Assembly: GCA_002402105.1 (NCBI GenBank)
Contig: NVVD01000002.1
Location: 239,124-292,934, forward strand
DNA length: 53,811 nucleotides
Source of the DNA: Candidatus Cloacimonadota bacterium
GTDB taxonomy: Bacteria > Muiribacteriota > UBA6191
Direction: 5' to 3'
Below are positions 8,410 through 16,187 of the stretch, piece by piece. Under the pieces are notes generated by a model. That model had not been told where the DNA came from, did no database searches, and saw nothing but the letters and a program-made list of their open reading frames with translations. A program made the translations under genes and the position numbers. Every line of letters starts with the position of its first letter. The first letter of the stretch is position 1.

Positions 8410-8436
8410 ATGTAATATAATTTTTGGAGTTGTCAT

Positions 8437-9639
8437 TTGTTTTTTGTAAAAAATTTAAAAATATCCTATCAATCTGAAAAATCAGCGGGTACTTTATTCT
8501 CACAAGCAGACCTATTACAAACTGAGTCAAAGTTCAACTTGGATGAATTAACTTTTGAGATAAAATCAGGTCAAGGTTTTGGGATTGTCGGAGTGAATGG
8601 TTCAGGAAAAAGTTCTATTCTAAAAGCGATTGCTGGTTTAATTCCTTCAAAATGTGATGAAATGATTTTACCAAAAAAAGTAATTACTGCTCTTGATTTA
8701 AATTTATTTTTTCATCCAGATTTTTCAGGTATGGATAATTTGTTTACTATGAATGCAGTATATGCAAAATCTGATGATGAGTTAAAAGAATCCATTGATG
8801 AAATAATTGAATTTTCGGGTTTAGGAGAGTTTATTCATCGACCTGTTAGAGAATACTCAACTGGTATGAAAATGCGTCTTGGTATTGCGTATATTTTATA
8901 CCAAGATTTTGATTTACTTTTAATAGATGAGGTTTTAGCTGTTGGTGACTTATCATTTCAAAGACGGTGTTTGTCTTTTTTGAAAACTAAAATTGAAAAT
9001 GGTGCTTCTGTTTTGATTTGTTCACACAATTTAGAAGAAATAGCTCAATTATGCACAGAGACAATATTACTTGATAAGGGCAAAACAATTTTTCAAGGTA
9101 AAACAGAAGAAGTTGTTGAATACTATTTAAAAGAATGTGAAAAAAGAGGGCAATATATCTCAGCATTTGAAATTGGTAGAATCCGACCTATGTGGGAAGG
9201 AAAAGAGCAACTAAATATTAAAAATATTCGTGTGTTAGATAGAAATAAAGAAGAAGTAGAGCATATTTGTGTAGGAGACTCAATTCATTTAGAGATAAAT
9301 TTAAATGTAGCTTTTGGTGTGGTTAGAAATCCTTTAATTAGGGTACTGATTCATCGAAATGATGGTTTACTTGTTTTTGGTGTTAATAACTATCGTTTAA
9401 ATCAACATTTTGATATTTGTGAGGGAGATGCTAGTTTTAGCTTTAATTTAGAGCATTTAAACTTACAAGCATCTTTGTACTATATTTCTATATCTGTTTG
9501 GCCTGATGAATATTGCTCAATGGTAACAGAAGAAGCTTTTGATGAGCATTATATGAAATATAAACTTTATGTAAATACAAAGAGAAAAGATGGTACAGGT
9601 ATAGCTTATATTCCTTGCACTTTTAATGTAGTAAAATAG
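8437..9639 (+). CDS. ABC transporter ATP-binding protein, Wzt-like (polysaccharide/O-antigen export)
   Basis: 400 aa. The N-terminal half is an ABC ATPase: Walker A GVNGSGKS (52-59), signature YSTGM (140-144) and Walker B DLLLIDE (159-165) followed by LAVGD. The C-terminal ~150 residues form the beta-sandwich seen in Wzt proteins, which reads the cap of the glycan. Its partner would be a Wzm permease in the inner membrane, but none is encoded in the window. The start is a TTG with GGAG 7 nt upstream. Both neighbours are unrelated to export, so it is an orphan ATPase here. Glycan enzymes occur 5-9 kb downstream and may belong to the same pathway. Confidence 0.87.
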   Translation: MFFVKNLKISYQSEKSAGTLFSQADLLQTESKFNLDELTFEIKSGQGFGIVGVNGSGKSSILKAIAGLIPSKCDEMILPKKVITALDLNLFFHPDFSGMDNLFTMNAVYAKSDDELKESIDEIIEFSGLGEFIHRPVREYSTGMKMRLGIAYILYQDFDLLLIDEVLAVGDLSFQRRCLSFLKTKIENGASVLICSHNLEEIAQLCTETILLDKGKTIFQGKTEEVVEYYLKECEKRGQYISAFEIGRIRPMWEGKEQLNIKNIRVLDRNKEEVEHICVGDSIHLEINLNVAFGVVRNPLIRVLIHRNDGLLVFGVNNYRLNQHFDICEGDASFSFNLEHLNLQASLYYISISVWPDEYCSMVTEEAFDEHYMKYKLYVNTKRKDGTGIAYIPCTFNVVK

Positions 9640-9688
9640 TAAGAGTTATAAATGAGAAGTTTAAAACGTCATGAATAGTTAAACTAAT

Positions 9689-9757
9689 TCAATTTGAGGT
9701 GGCGCCACATCCGATGATTAATAAACAAGATATTAAAACGATAATTTTAAAGAACAT
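9689..9757 (-). CDS. Tiny lipoprotein (22 aa), entericidin-like in size class
   Basis: The minus strand has GGAGAG 8 nt before an ATG. The frame encodes MFFKIIVLIS then CLLIIGCGATSN and stops. This is a lysine-containing n-region, a hydrophobic core, and a lipobox (IIGC). Cleavage by signal peptidase II would leave a lipidated peptide of six residues. It recalls entericidin and lysis-type mini-lipoproteins, but no sequence match is claimed. It lies in a 405-nt gap between larger genes and is too short for ordinary gene finders. Confidence 0.65.
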   Translation of the reverse strand: MFFKIIVLISCLLIIGCGATSN

Positions 9758-9779
9758 AATTGTTGCTCTCCATTTTTAA

Positions 9780-9861
9780 AAAGCTTTAATAAATAAGACT
9801 TAAGCCATTTTTAGTTCAGGTTACATGAAAAACGATTAAATGGACAATATATTAAAGCTTT
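9780..9861. repeat. 12-bp inverted repeat pair upstream of the mini-lipoprotein gene
   Basis: AAAGCTTTAATA (9780-9791) is exactly the reverse complement of TATTAAAGCTTT (9850-9861), with 58 nt between. The pair sits 5' of the mini-lipoprotein gene. It may be an operator pair or a long-range stem; chance is possible because the repeat is AT-rich. Confidence 0.4.
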
Positions 9862-9937
9862 AAAAGACTACTTTTAAAATTGAGTTTTTCTTACTGTATT
9901 TAAACTGACTTATTTTTAAAAATAATTTATTGTTCCA

Positions 9938-9966
9938 TTGATATCAGACATATTTTTATATATTAT
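9938..9966 (+). promoter_or_regulatory. Promoter of the GST-like/GNAT operon
   Basis: TTGATA (9938-9943), a 17-nt spacer and TATTAT (9961-9966), giving a leader of about 70 nt before the ATG at 10045. Confidence 0.6.
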
Positions 9967-10044
9967 CGGAATAAAAAATAACTTGTTAGTTATTCATAAT
10001 ATTAAAGTAAAATATGATTGATTGAAAAAGTGATAGGAAAATAT

Positions 10045-10743
10045 ATGATTAAATTATTTGGTTTTGGTAAGGCTTTTGGTGTTATGGATGCAAGCCCATT
10101 TGTACTGAAATTACATACTTATTTTAGAATGATTGGCGTAGACTATGAAGATTCAAATGATTCTTCTAACTTACAATCTGCTCCAAAAGGTAAATTACCT
10201 TTTATTGATGATAATGGTAAAAAAATAGCTGATAGTTCATTTATTATTGATTATATAAATAATAAATATAAACCTACAATAGATGATTTTTTAACAGATC
10301 AAGAAAAAGCAATAGCATATTTAATCGGAAAATCTTTAGATGAAAATTTATATTGGTGTTTAGTTTATGCTAGGTGGGTTAGAGAAGATACTTGGCAAAT
10401 TATTAAGAAAAACTTTTTTGATAAAATGCCTTTTCCATTGCGTCATATTGTACCAATTATAGCTAGAAGGGATATTAAAAATAAAATAAAAAAACACGGA
10501 ATTGGTTTACATAGTGATCAAGAAATTTTAGATATCGCAGATAAATCTTTTAAAGCTCTTTCTGATTTTTTAGGAAATAAAAAATATTTTATGGGAGATA
10601 AAATTTGTAGCTTAGATGCTAATGCTTTTGGTATATTAGCAGAGTTTATTTTGGTTAGTTTAGATGATGATTTTAATACTATGGCTAAAAAGTATAAAAA
10701 TCTAGTTGACTATTGTAATCGTATAAATAAAGAATTTTATTAA
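10045..10743 (+). CDS. Glutathione S-transferase-like protein (Fax/metaxin type)
   Basis: The ATG at 10045 is preferred because TAGGA lies 6 nt upstream; a TTG nine codons earlier has no such site. The 232-aa product starts with a thioredoxin-fold segment (LFGFGKAFGVMDASPFVLKL, then KGKLPFIDDNG and the SSFIIDYI helix). An all-helical C-terminal domain with a conserved SLDANAFGILAE stretch follows. This pattern matches the GST superfamily branch that includes Fax/metaxin-like proteins rather than classical detoxifying GSTs. The substrate and any need for glutathione are unknown. The next gene starts 2 nt after the stop, so they are co-transcribed. Confidence 0.78.
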   Translation: MIKLFGFGKAFGVMDASPFVLKLHTYFRMIGVDYEDSNDSSNLQSAPKGKLPFIDDNGKKIADSSFIIDYINNKYKPTIDDFLTDQEKAIAYLIGKSLDENLYWCLVYARWVREDTWQIIKKNFFDKMPFPLRHIVPIIARRDIKNKIKKHGIGLHSDQEILDIADKSFKALSDFLGNKKYFMGDKICSLDANAFGILAEFILVSLDDDFNTMAKKYKNLVDYCNRINKEFY

Positions 10744-10745
10744 AA

Positions 10746-11333
10746 GTGAAAAGTATATTAAATTATCATAGTAAAATTTTAAATAAAAACTCATGGAAAG
10801 AATTTGAAGCTTACTTTGAGTTTGGTGGAAAATGTAGTGGCTGTTGGTGCATGAATCATAGATTACCAATAGGCTTAGATTTTAAGGGTGAAGCTGCAAA
10901 ACTAGCCATGAAACAGCTTGTTTTAAGTAACAGAGTTTTTGGTATTTTAGCTTTTGTTGAAAATGATAGGGTACCTGTAGGCTTTTGTGCATTAGACAGA
11001 AAAAATACTCTACCAGGTCATGATTGTATAGCTAATAAAATCACTTCTCCTAATAGTACTTGGTCTATTCATTGTACAACTTCTCGACAAGATTATAAAA
11101 GTAAAGGTGTTGAGAGTTATTTACTTGATGAAGTGACCAAACTTTGTAAATCAATGTCAGGATCTAATTTAGAGGTTTACCCTGAGCCTAAGAGTATTGA
11201 AGGAGAAGAGTTTAAGACTTGGAATACTTTTAATGGATATGAATCATACTTTCTTCAGAATAATTTTAAGAAACCTCAAGAAACTCCCCCTGAACTAAGC
11301 AATTTTTTTTCAATTTTAAATAAAAAACTATAG
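10746..11333 (+). CDS. GNAT-like acetyltransferase with N-terminal Cys-rich motif
   Basis: 195 aa, GTG start 2 nt after the preceding stop codon. The N-terminus holds the Cys motif CSGCWCMNHRLP (about residues 31-42), typical of a GNAT-related family often labelled GCN5-related acetyltransferase. The central part (VGFCALDRKNTLPG) and the following WSIHCTTSRQDYKSKGVESYLLDEV segment match the beta-strand plus acetyl-CoA-binding Gln/Arg-x-x-Gly-x-Gly/Ala region, although the Gly motif is degenerate (YKSKGV). The target is unknown. Translationally coupled to the GST-like gene. Confidence 0.75.
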   Translation: MKSILNYHSKILNKNSWKEFEAYFEFGGKCSGCWCMNHRLPIGLDFKGEAAKLAMKQLVLSNRVFGILAFVENDRVPVGFCALDRKNTLPGHDCIANKITSPNSTWSIHCTTSRQDYKSKGVESYLLDEVTKLCKSMSGSNLEVYPEPKSIEGEEFKTWNTFNGYESYFLQNNFKKPQETPPELSNFFSILNKKL

Positions 11334-11399
11334 GACTAAATTATTATTTTTACTTGGATGTAAATTCTCTTTATTTTTGCTTTATATTTTTATTTTGTA

Positions 11400-11429
11400 T
11401 TGACATTTGCTATAGTTTCGCTTTATTAT
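11400..11429 (+). promoter_or_regulatory. lexA promoter
   Basis: A perfect TTGACA (11400-11405), 18-nt spacer and TATTAT (11424-11429), 37 nt before the lexA ATG. I looked for an E. coli-type CTGT-N8-ACAG or a Bacillus-type GAAC-N4-GTTC box and did not see either, so the operator used by this LexA is not evident. Confidence 0.7.
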
Positions 11430-11465
11430 TGTAAAAATACGATTAAATAAATAAAAGGGTGTTAT

Positions 11466-12092
11466 ATGGCATTGACTAAAAAACAGCGTGAAATTTTTGA
11501 TTTTTTGAAGATTTTCATTGAAAGTAAAGGGTATTCACCTAGTATAAGAGAAATTCAAGATGAATTTGGTTTGAGTTCTCCTGCTACTGTTCATAAACAT
11601 TTATCTTTATTAGAGCAAAAATCATATATCAGAAAAGATGCAAATAAAAATAGATCAATAGATATTGTAGATGCTTCAGAAGTAAGGCAAGTTCAAAATA
11701 TTTTTGCCCTTGAAACCTCTATTCAAATACCCCTACGTGGAATGATACAAGCTGGTTCACCCATTGAAGTTTTTGAGGATAACGAGCAAGTAGATGTACC
11801 ACAATACATGGTTAAAAAGCCTTCAAAAACTTATGCTCTTAAAGTTAGGGGTGACTCTATGGTTGATGCTTGTATATCAAGTGGTGATACAATTTTAATT
11901 GAAGAGCGTTCTTGGGCTAATAATGGTGAAATAGTTGTAGCTAGCGTTGAGGGCGAGTTAACTTTAAAAAGTTACTTCAAAGAAAAAGATCATATTCGAT
12001 TACAACCTGAAAATACAACTATGGAAGCTATTTTAGTTTATGGAGAGGTTTCAATTTTAGGTGTTTTAACAGGTTTGTTAAGAAGCTATTAA
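11466..12092 (+). CDS. lexA: LexA, SOS repressor and self-cleaving protease
   Basis: 208 aa. The N-terminal winged helix (LTKKQREIFDFL, then SPSIREIQDEFGLSSPATVHKHL) binds SOS operators. The C-terminal S24 domain has the Ala96-Gly97 cleavage bond in MIQAGSP, the nucleophile Ser131 in RGDSMVD and the general base Lys168 in ELTLKSYF. RecA filaments trigger self-cleavage and derepression. A consensus promoter lies upstream. The next gene, an AlkC-like DNA glycosylase, begins 6 nt after the stop, suggesting a damage-response operon. Confidence 0.96.
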   Translation: MALTKKQREIFDFLKIFIESKGYSPSIREIQDEFGLSSPATVHKHLSLLEQKSYIRKDANKNRSIDIVDASEVRQVQNIFALETSIQIPLRGMIQAGSPIEVFEDNEQVDVPQYMVKKPSKTYALKVRGDSMVDACISSGDTILIEERSWANNGEIVVASVEGELTLKSYFKEKDHIRLQPENTTMEAILVYGEVSILGVLTGLLRSY

Positions 12093-12097
12093 TTTTA

Positions 12098-13198
12098 ATG
12101 GAACCTTTTAAAAATGTATTTAGTCTTGAATTTGTAAACTCACTAGCTTTAGAAATATCAAAAGTAGATAAAAATTTTGAAGTAAAAAACTTTACTTCTT
12201 ATACATTAGATGAAGACTTTGATAATAAAGAACTTAAAGAAAGAATGAGACATATATCTCAGAGTTTAAAAAATTTTTTGCCAAATTCTTATAAAAAGTC
12301 TATTGAAATTTTAATGAAAATAACTCCAAGCTTTAATGGTCTTGCAACCATGGTTTTACCAGACTATGTAGAGGTATATGGTTTAAATGACTTAAGACTA
12401 TCTATCAAAGCATTAGAAACTTTTACTAAATATGGCAGTTCAGAGTTTGGAGTTAGACCTTTTTTGATAAAATATCCAGATGAAATGATTGAGCAAATGT
12501 GTCTTTGGTCAAAGTCAAATAATGTTGATGTTAGACGTTTGGCCAGTGAAGGAATCCGTCCAAGATTACCATGGGCAATGTCTTTACCTTTTTTAAAAAA
12601 AGACCCTACAAAAATAATTCCGATTTTAGAAAACTTAAAAGATGATGAAAGTGAATATGTCAGAAAAAGTGTGGCTAATAATATTAATGATATATCTAAA
12701 GATCATCCCAATCTTGTTTTATGCTTAATGGAGTCTTGGATAGGGGCAAATAAAAATAGAGACTGGATTGTTAAACACGCTTGTCGTACTTTATTAAAAA
12801 TGGGTAATAGTAGGGCTTTATTTATGTTTGGTTATACTAAACCAAACCATATTCAAGTATCTAAATTTGAAGTAGATGAAAAAGTGATTTTAGGACAGAT
12901 TTTATCTTTTTCTTGTGAGTTAAGATCTAGTTCTAATTTGGGTAAACTTAGAGTAGAGTTTGCCATTTATTTCATGAAAAAAAATAATAAATTAAGCAAA
13001 AAGGTGTTTAAAATATCAGAGTCTACTTGTAATAAGTCATCAAAAATAATTCATAAATCTTTCTCTTTTAAAAAAATAACTACAAGAGTTTATTATGCTG
13101 GTATTCACGAGATGGCTATTATAGTAAATGGCCAAGAGTATCAAAAAATGGCTTTTTTGGTGGAGCAAGATGATTTAAATATCATACTTAACTTGTAA
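12098..13198 (+). CDS. AlkC/AlkD-type DNA alkylation repair protein (HEAT-like DNA glycosylase)
   Basis: 366 aa. Helical HEAT-like repeats occupy about residues 20-260, with the family blocks KALETFTKYGSSEFGVRPFL, VRRLASEGIRPRLPWA and the Lys/Val-rich VRKSVANNINDISKDHP. The last ~100 residues are strand-rich and resemble the Ig-like C-terminal domain of AlkC, which AlkD lacks. AlkC enzymes excise positively charged alkylated purines from DNA without base flipping. The gene follows lexA by 5 nt, so its expression is probably tied to SOS derepression. I am sure of the AlkC/AlkD superfamily; the AlkC assignment rests on the C-terminal domain. Confidence 0.85.
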   Translation: MEPFKNVFSLEFVNSLALEISKVDKNFEVKNFTSYTLDEDFDNKELKERMRHISQSLKNFLPNSYKKSIEILMKITPSFNGLATMVLPDYVEVYGLNDLRLSIKALETFTKYGSSEFGVRPFLIKYPDEMIEQMCLWSKSNNVDVRRLASEGIRPRLPWAMSLPFLKKDPTKIIPILENLKDDESEYVRKSVANNINDISKDHPNLVLCLMESWIGANKNRDWIVKHACRTLLKMGNSRALFMFGYTKPNHIQVSKFEVDEKVILGQILSFSCELRSSSNLGKLRVEFAIYFMKKNNKLSKKVFKISESTCNKSSKIIHKSFSFKKITTRVYYAGIHEMAIIVNGQEYQKMAFLVEQDDLNIILNL

Positions 13199-13279
13199 AA
13201 CTCAGAGTATTTAGATTTTAGAGTTGTCGTAACTATATGGGTAAACTTTATCTCATTAAAAAATTACTAAAGAAAAAAT

Positions 13280-13612
13280 ATGAAAAATTTATTATTTATT
13301 TGTAGTGAAAACAAACTTAGAAGTCTAACAGCCGAAACATACTTCAGTAATTTTAAAGCGATATCTGTTATTGGTGCAGGCACAAATAAAGATGCAAATA
13401 CTACTATAAGTGGTGATCTAATTGAATGGGCAGATATTGTTTTTGTAATGGAAAAGTCTCATAGAAATAAAGTGAATAAAAAGTTTAAAGAGTTATTTAA
13501 ATTAAAGAGAATGATAGTATTAGATATTCCAGATAATTATGATTATATGGATAGAGATTTAATTAATTTACTTGATCGTAGTGTTTCTAAACATATTATT
13601 TTGAAAAAATAA
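13280..13612 (+). CDS. Small low-molecular-weight phosphotyrosine phosphatase-like protein
   Basis: 110 aa, shorter than classical LMW-PTPs (about 150). The N-terminus has the strand-plus-P-loop LLFICSENKLRS, where Cys8-x5-Arg14 is the phosphatase signature. A later DIVFVMEKSHRNKV segment and a C-terminal IPDNYDYMDRDL region that could supply the acid Asp follow. This fits the compact family annotated as predicted protein tyrosine phosphatase (COG4551-like). Substrate unknown. It follows the AlkC-like gene by 81 nt and may be in the same operon. Confidence 0.75.
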   Translation: MKNLLFICSENKLRSLTAETYFSNFKAISVIGAGTNKDANTTISGDLIEWADIVFVMEKSHRNKVNKKFKELFKLKRMIVLDIPDNYDYMDRDLINLLDRSVSKHIILKK

Positions 13613-13643
13613 TATAATACCTTTGAGGTCACTTTCAGCTAAG

Positions 13644-14381
13644 CTAAAAAGAAAAAAAATAAAGTAAATATGAGCGAATATGATAAAGCTTATATTTAAG
13701 ATATCTAGCACTATTTTGCTGAAAATAATGAAAATACTGAGTGTTATGATTATACCCCAAAGAAAAGCCTTTTATCCAAGAGTCATAACAAAATTGTACA
13801 TCTTCAAAATAGAGAAAATATTTCTCTTGAAATCTTACTTTGTTAAAAATTTTTTTTGTACCAAGTAAGTAGGATCCCTGAAACCAAAAGTTTTTTTTAG
13901 ATTGAGAGTTAGCTATATTTTTTTGCTCAAGATACCTTTTATTAGACGAAAATAGCCTGTCAGAGAGCAGTTGAAATGGATTAGGGAACTTTCTAAGGTT
14001 TACCAGTAATTTACCATTTGGATGTATAGAAGGGCACGAGACTAAATCATGACTATTTTTTATTAAAAACTCTAAGTTTTTTTTTATATTTAAGCTGGGT
14101 AAATAAGTATCAGGGTTGATAATTAGAGTATACTGGGCCTTAGTTTTTTGGAGGGTTTTATTTAAATTTTGTGAGAGTGATTTAATAGCAGGATTAAAAA
14201 CTTCTATAACTTTAAATTGACTTGTATTATTAATTTTAACTTGATAGTTGCTTTTGCAATTATGAACTAAAAATATCTCAAAAGTGTATGTTTCTAAATT
14301 TTTATATAAAGATAATAAAAGTTTATCCAAATATCTTTCGTGAGAGTGAGAGATAACTATAATTGAGATAGATTTAGTAAT
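13644..14381 (-). CDS. Family 2 glycosyltransferase, no canonical start codon for the full domain
   Basis: A GT-A glycosyltransferase of the rhamnosyltransferase (WbbL-like) type: a nucleotide-sugar binding INPDTYLP motif in place of the usual D-x-D, and a C-terminal FWFQGSYLLGTKKIF then FLYFEDVQFCYDSW block (the ED-x-D acceptor motif). The first ATG/GTG/TTG in frame is a TTG at 14330 (228 aa), but the frame stays open upstream and encodes SISIIVISHSHERYL, the conserved first strand of the fold. The only sensible start for that is an ATT at 14381 (245 aa) preceded by AAGAAAG. Either ATT initiates or the start was lost. It is convergent with the phosphatase-like gene. Confidence 0.75.
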   Translation of the reverse strand: MTKSISIIVISHSHERYLDKLLLSLYKNLETYTFEIFLVHNCKSNYQVKINNTSQFKVIEVFNPAIKSLSQNLNKTLQKTKAQYTLIINPDTYLPSLNIKKNLEFLIKNSHDLVSCPSIHPNGKLLVNLRKFPNPFQLLSDRLFSSNKRYLEQKNIANSQSKKNFWFQGSYLLGTKKIFNKVRFQEKYFLYFEDVQFCYDSWIKGFSLGYNHNTQYFHYFQQNSARYLKYKLYHIRSYLLYFFSF

Positions 14382-14585
14382 TGTTAAACTTTCTTTAAAT
14401 GAATAATATAAAGTTTTATTGTACTAAAATTTTGTGAAAACTAGAATGAAATTTTAAAAGTAATTTTTTTATAGTTTCATGGGGTTTTGGTAGAATGGAA
14501 AGACTACTTCTAGTTGTGTATATATTGTATCTCGTGTAAACTTTTGAATTAAAATTAGTTATTGAATAAGTATATAAGTTAAATT

Positions 14586-16187
14586 ATGCAAAAAAGCCCT
14601 AAATATATCATTTTTGGAATCGATGGAGCAGATTTCTTTTTAACAAGAAAGTTAATGGATAAAGGGCTCTTACCAAATTTAAAATATCTTAAAGATTTGG
14701 GTACATACTCTAAGCTAGAGTCTACAAATCCTCCCTTAACCCCTCAAGCATGGAGTAGTTTTGTTAGTGGAGTAAATCCAGGTAAACATGGGGTTTTTGA
14801 TTTTGGTGAGCTTGAATGGGGTAGTTATAATCCAAGGCTTAATACCTCTGATGATAGAAAAACAATTGCTTTTTGGGAATATTTAAAAAAAGAGGGCTAT
14901 ACAAGTTCAGCTATTAATATGCCCCTTACATGGCCCCCAGAAGACCTAAATGAAGGTTATATGATATCTGGAATGCATACTCCAAATATTAACTCACTTA
15001 GTTGTCACAAAGGTGTTCAAGAGTTTATAAAAAAAGATTTTCCTCATTATAAAATTGATGTAATGTCTCATTGGTATGAGGATATGGATATTTTTTTAGA
15101 AAATATTAATGAGATGATTGATATTCGATATGATTTGTCTCTTGCTTTACAAAAGAGGTTTCCAGTAGATGTAATGTTTGTAACTTTCACTGGTTTAGAT
15201 AGAGTATGCCATGCTTTATGGGGACAACAAGATTTTGTAAATCCACAAAATGACTGGAAATACTCAAAAGAAGTCACAAAAATTTTTCAGAAAATAGATG
15301 ATAAAGTTGGACTGATTTTAGAAAAATTTTCTCCAAAAGAAGGGGTAATGGTTTTGTCTGATCATGGTTTTGGAAGTTTAAGCCACGATGTTTATTTAAA
15401 CTCTTATTTTTTAGAATTGGGTTATTTATCTTTAGATGCTAAACGTTTAACCAAAAATATTGTAAACCATCCCAATTGGGGAAGAGGGAAACCATTAAAG
15501 TTATTACTTTCTATTTTAAATAGATTTCGATATTTTCAAAGACAAATAGACTTTAGACAAAAATCCTTTGAAGACATATCATGGGAAAAGTCTAAAGCTT
15601 TTTCGATGGGTTTGTTTGGAAATGTTTATCTACATTGTAATGACAGATTCCCAAAAGGTATATTTGAAAGAAATTCAGAGCGCTATCACTTAGTCAGGCA
15701 ATCTATTGTTGCAGATTTAAGAGCTATGAAACATAAGGGTGAAGCTGTAGTTGACGAGGTGTTTTTTTCAGAGCATGTTTATAAGGGGCCTTATCAAATA
15801 AAAGCACCAGATTTAATCTTAAAAATGAGAAATTATGATTATATTACTCGTGGTGGGTCAGAGTTTGAATCTCATGCTTTATATGATACTCCCGAGTTAC
15901 ATCACTCAGGAAATCATCGAAGTGAAGGTGTTCTTTTTTTAAGTGGAGAGAATATCAATAGGGGTAAAACTAGTAAGCGAGCGAAGCTTGAAGACTTGAT
16001 TCCAACTTTATTTTCATTAATGGACGTAGCTATCCCAAATGAAATGGATGGGCAAGTTTTATCAGAACTACTTTTAGAGTGTGACCCTTTTTATGATGAT
16101 ATTAATATCTATAGAAAATTAAGTTCTGGTGCTGTGATTGAGTCAGAAGAAGTTAAAACAAGATTAAAGAAACTAGGATATATATAA
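14586..16187 (+). CDS. Alkaline-phosphatase-superfamily phosphodiesterase/nucleotide pyrophosphatase
   Basis: 533 aa, no signal peptide. The metal site of the type I phosphodiesterase/nucleotide pyrophosphatase family is visible: Asp13 in FGIDGAD, Thr52 nucleophile in LTPQAWSSF, a later LDRVCHALW, then VLSDHGFG and the C-terminal HHSGNHRSEGVLFLSG with the last metal ligand. Family members hydrolyse phosphodiester or pyrophosphate bonds, and related enzymes occur in surface-glycan clusters. Here the stop codon directly abuts the start of a sugar epimerase gene, and a GT2 gene is divergent upstream. A role in glycan or nucleotide-sugar metabolism is therefore inferred. No clear SD precedes the ATG. 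Confidence 0.82.
   Translation: MQKSPKYIIFGIDGADFFLTRKLMDKGLLPNLKYLKDLGTYSKLESTNPPLTPQAWSSFVSGVNPGKHGVFDFGELEWGSYNPRLNTSDDRKTIAFWEYLKKEGYTSSAINMPLTWPPEDLNEGYMISGMHTPNINSLSCHKGVQEFIKKDFPHYKIDVMSHWYEDMDIFLENINEMIDIRYDLSLALQKRFPVDVMFVTFTGLDRVCHALWGQQDFVNPQNDWKYSKEVTKIFQKIDDKVGLILEKFSPKEGVMVLSDHGFGSLSHDVYLNSYFLELGYLSLDAKRLTKNIVNHPNWGRGKPLKLLLSILNRFRYFQRQIDFRQKSFEDISWEKSKAFSMGLFGNVYLHCNDRFPKGIFERNSERYHLVRQSIVADLRAMKHKGEAVVDEVFFSEHVYKGPYQIKAPDLILKMRNYDYITRGGSEFESHALYDTPELHHSGNHRSEGVLFLSGENINRGKTSKRAKLEDLIPTLFSLMDVAIPNEMDGQVLSELLLECDPFYDDINIYRKLSSGAVIESEEVKTRLKKLGYI

Noticed and set aside
9699..9708. GTGGCGCCAC palindrome in an otherwise AT-rich gap
   Set aside because: It is explained by the Cys-Gly-Ala-Thr codons at and just after the lipobox of the mini-lipoprotein on the minus strand.
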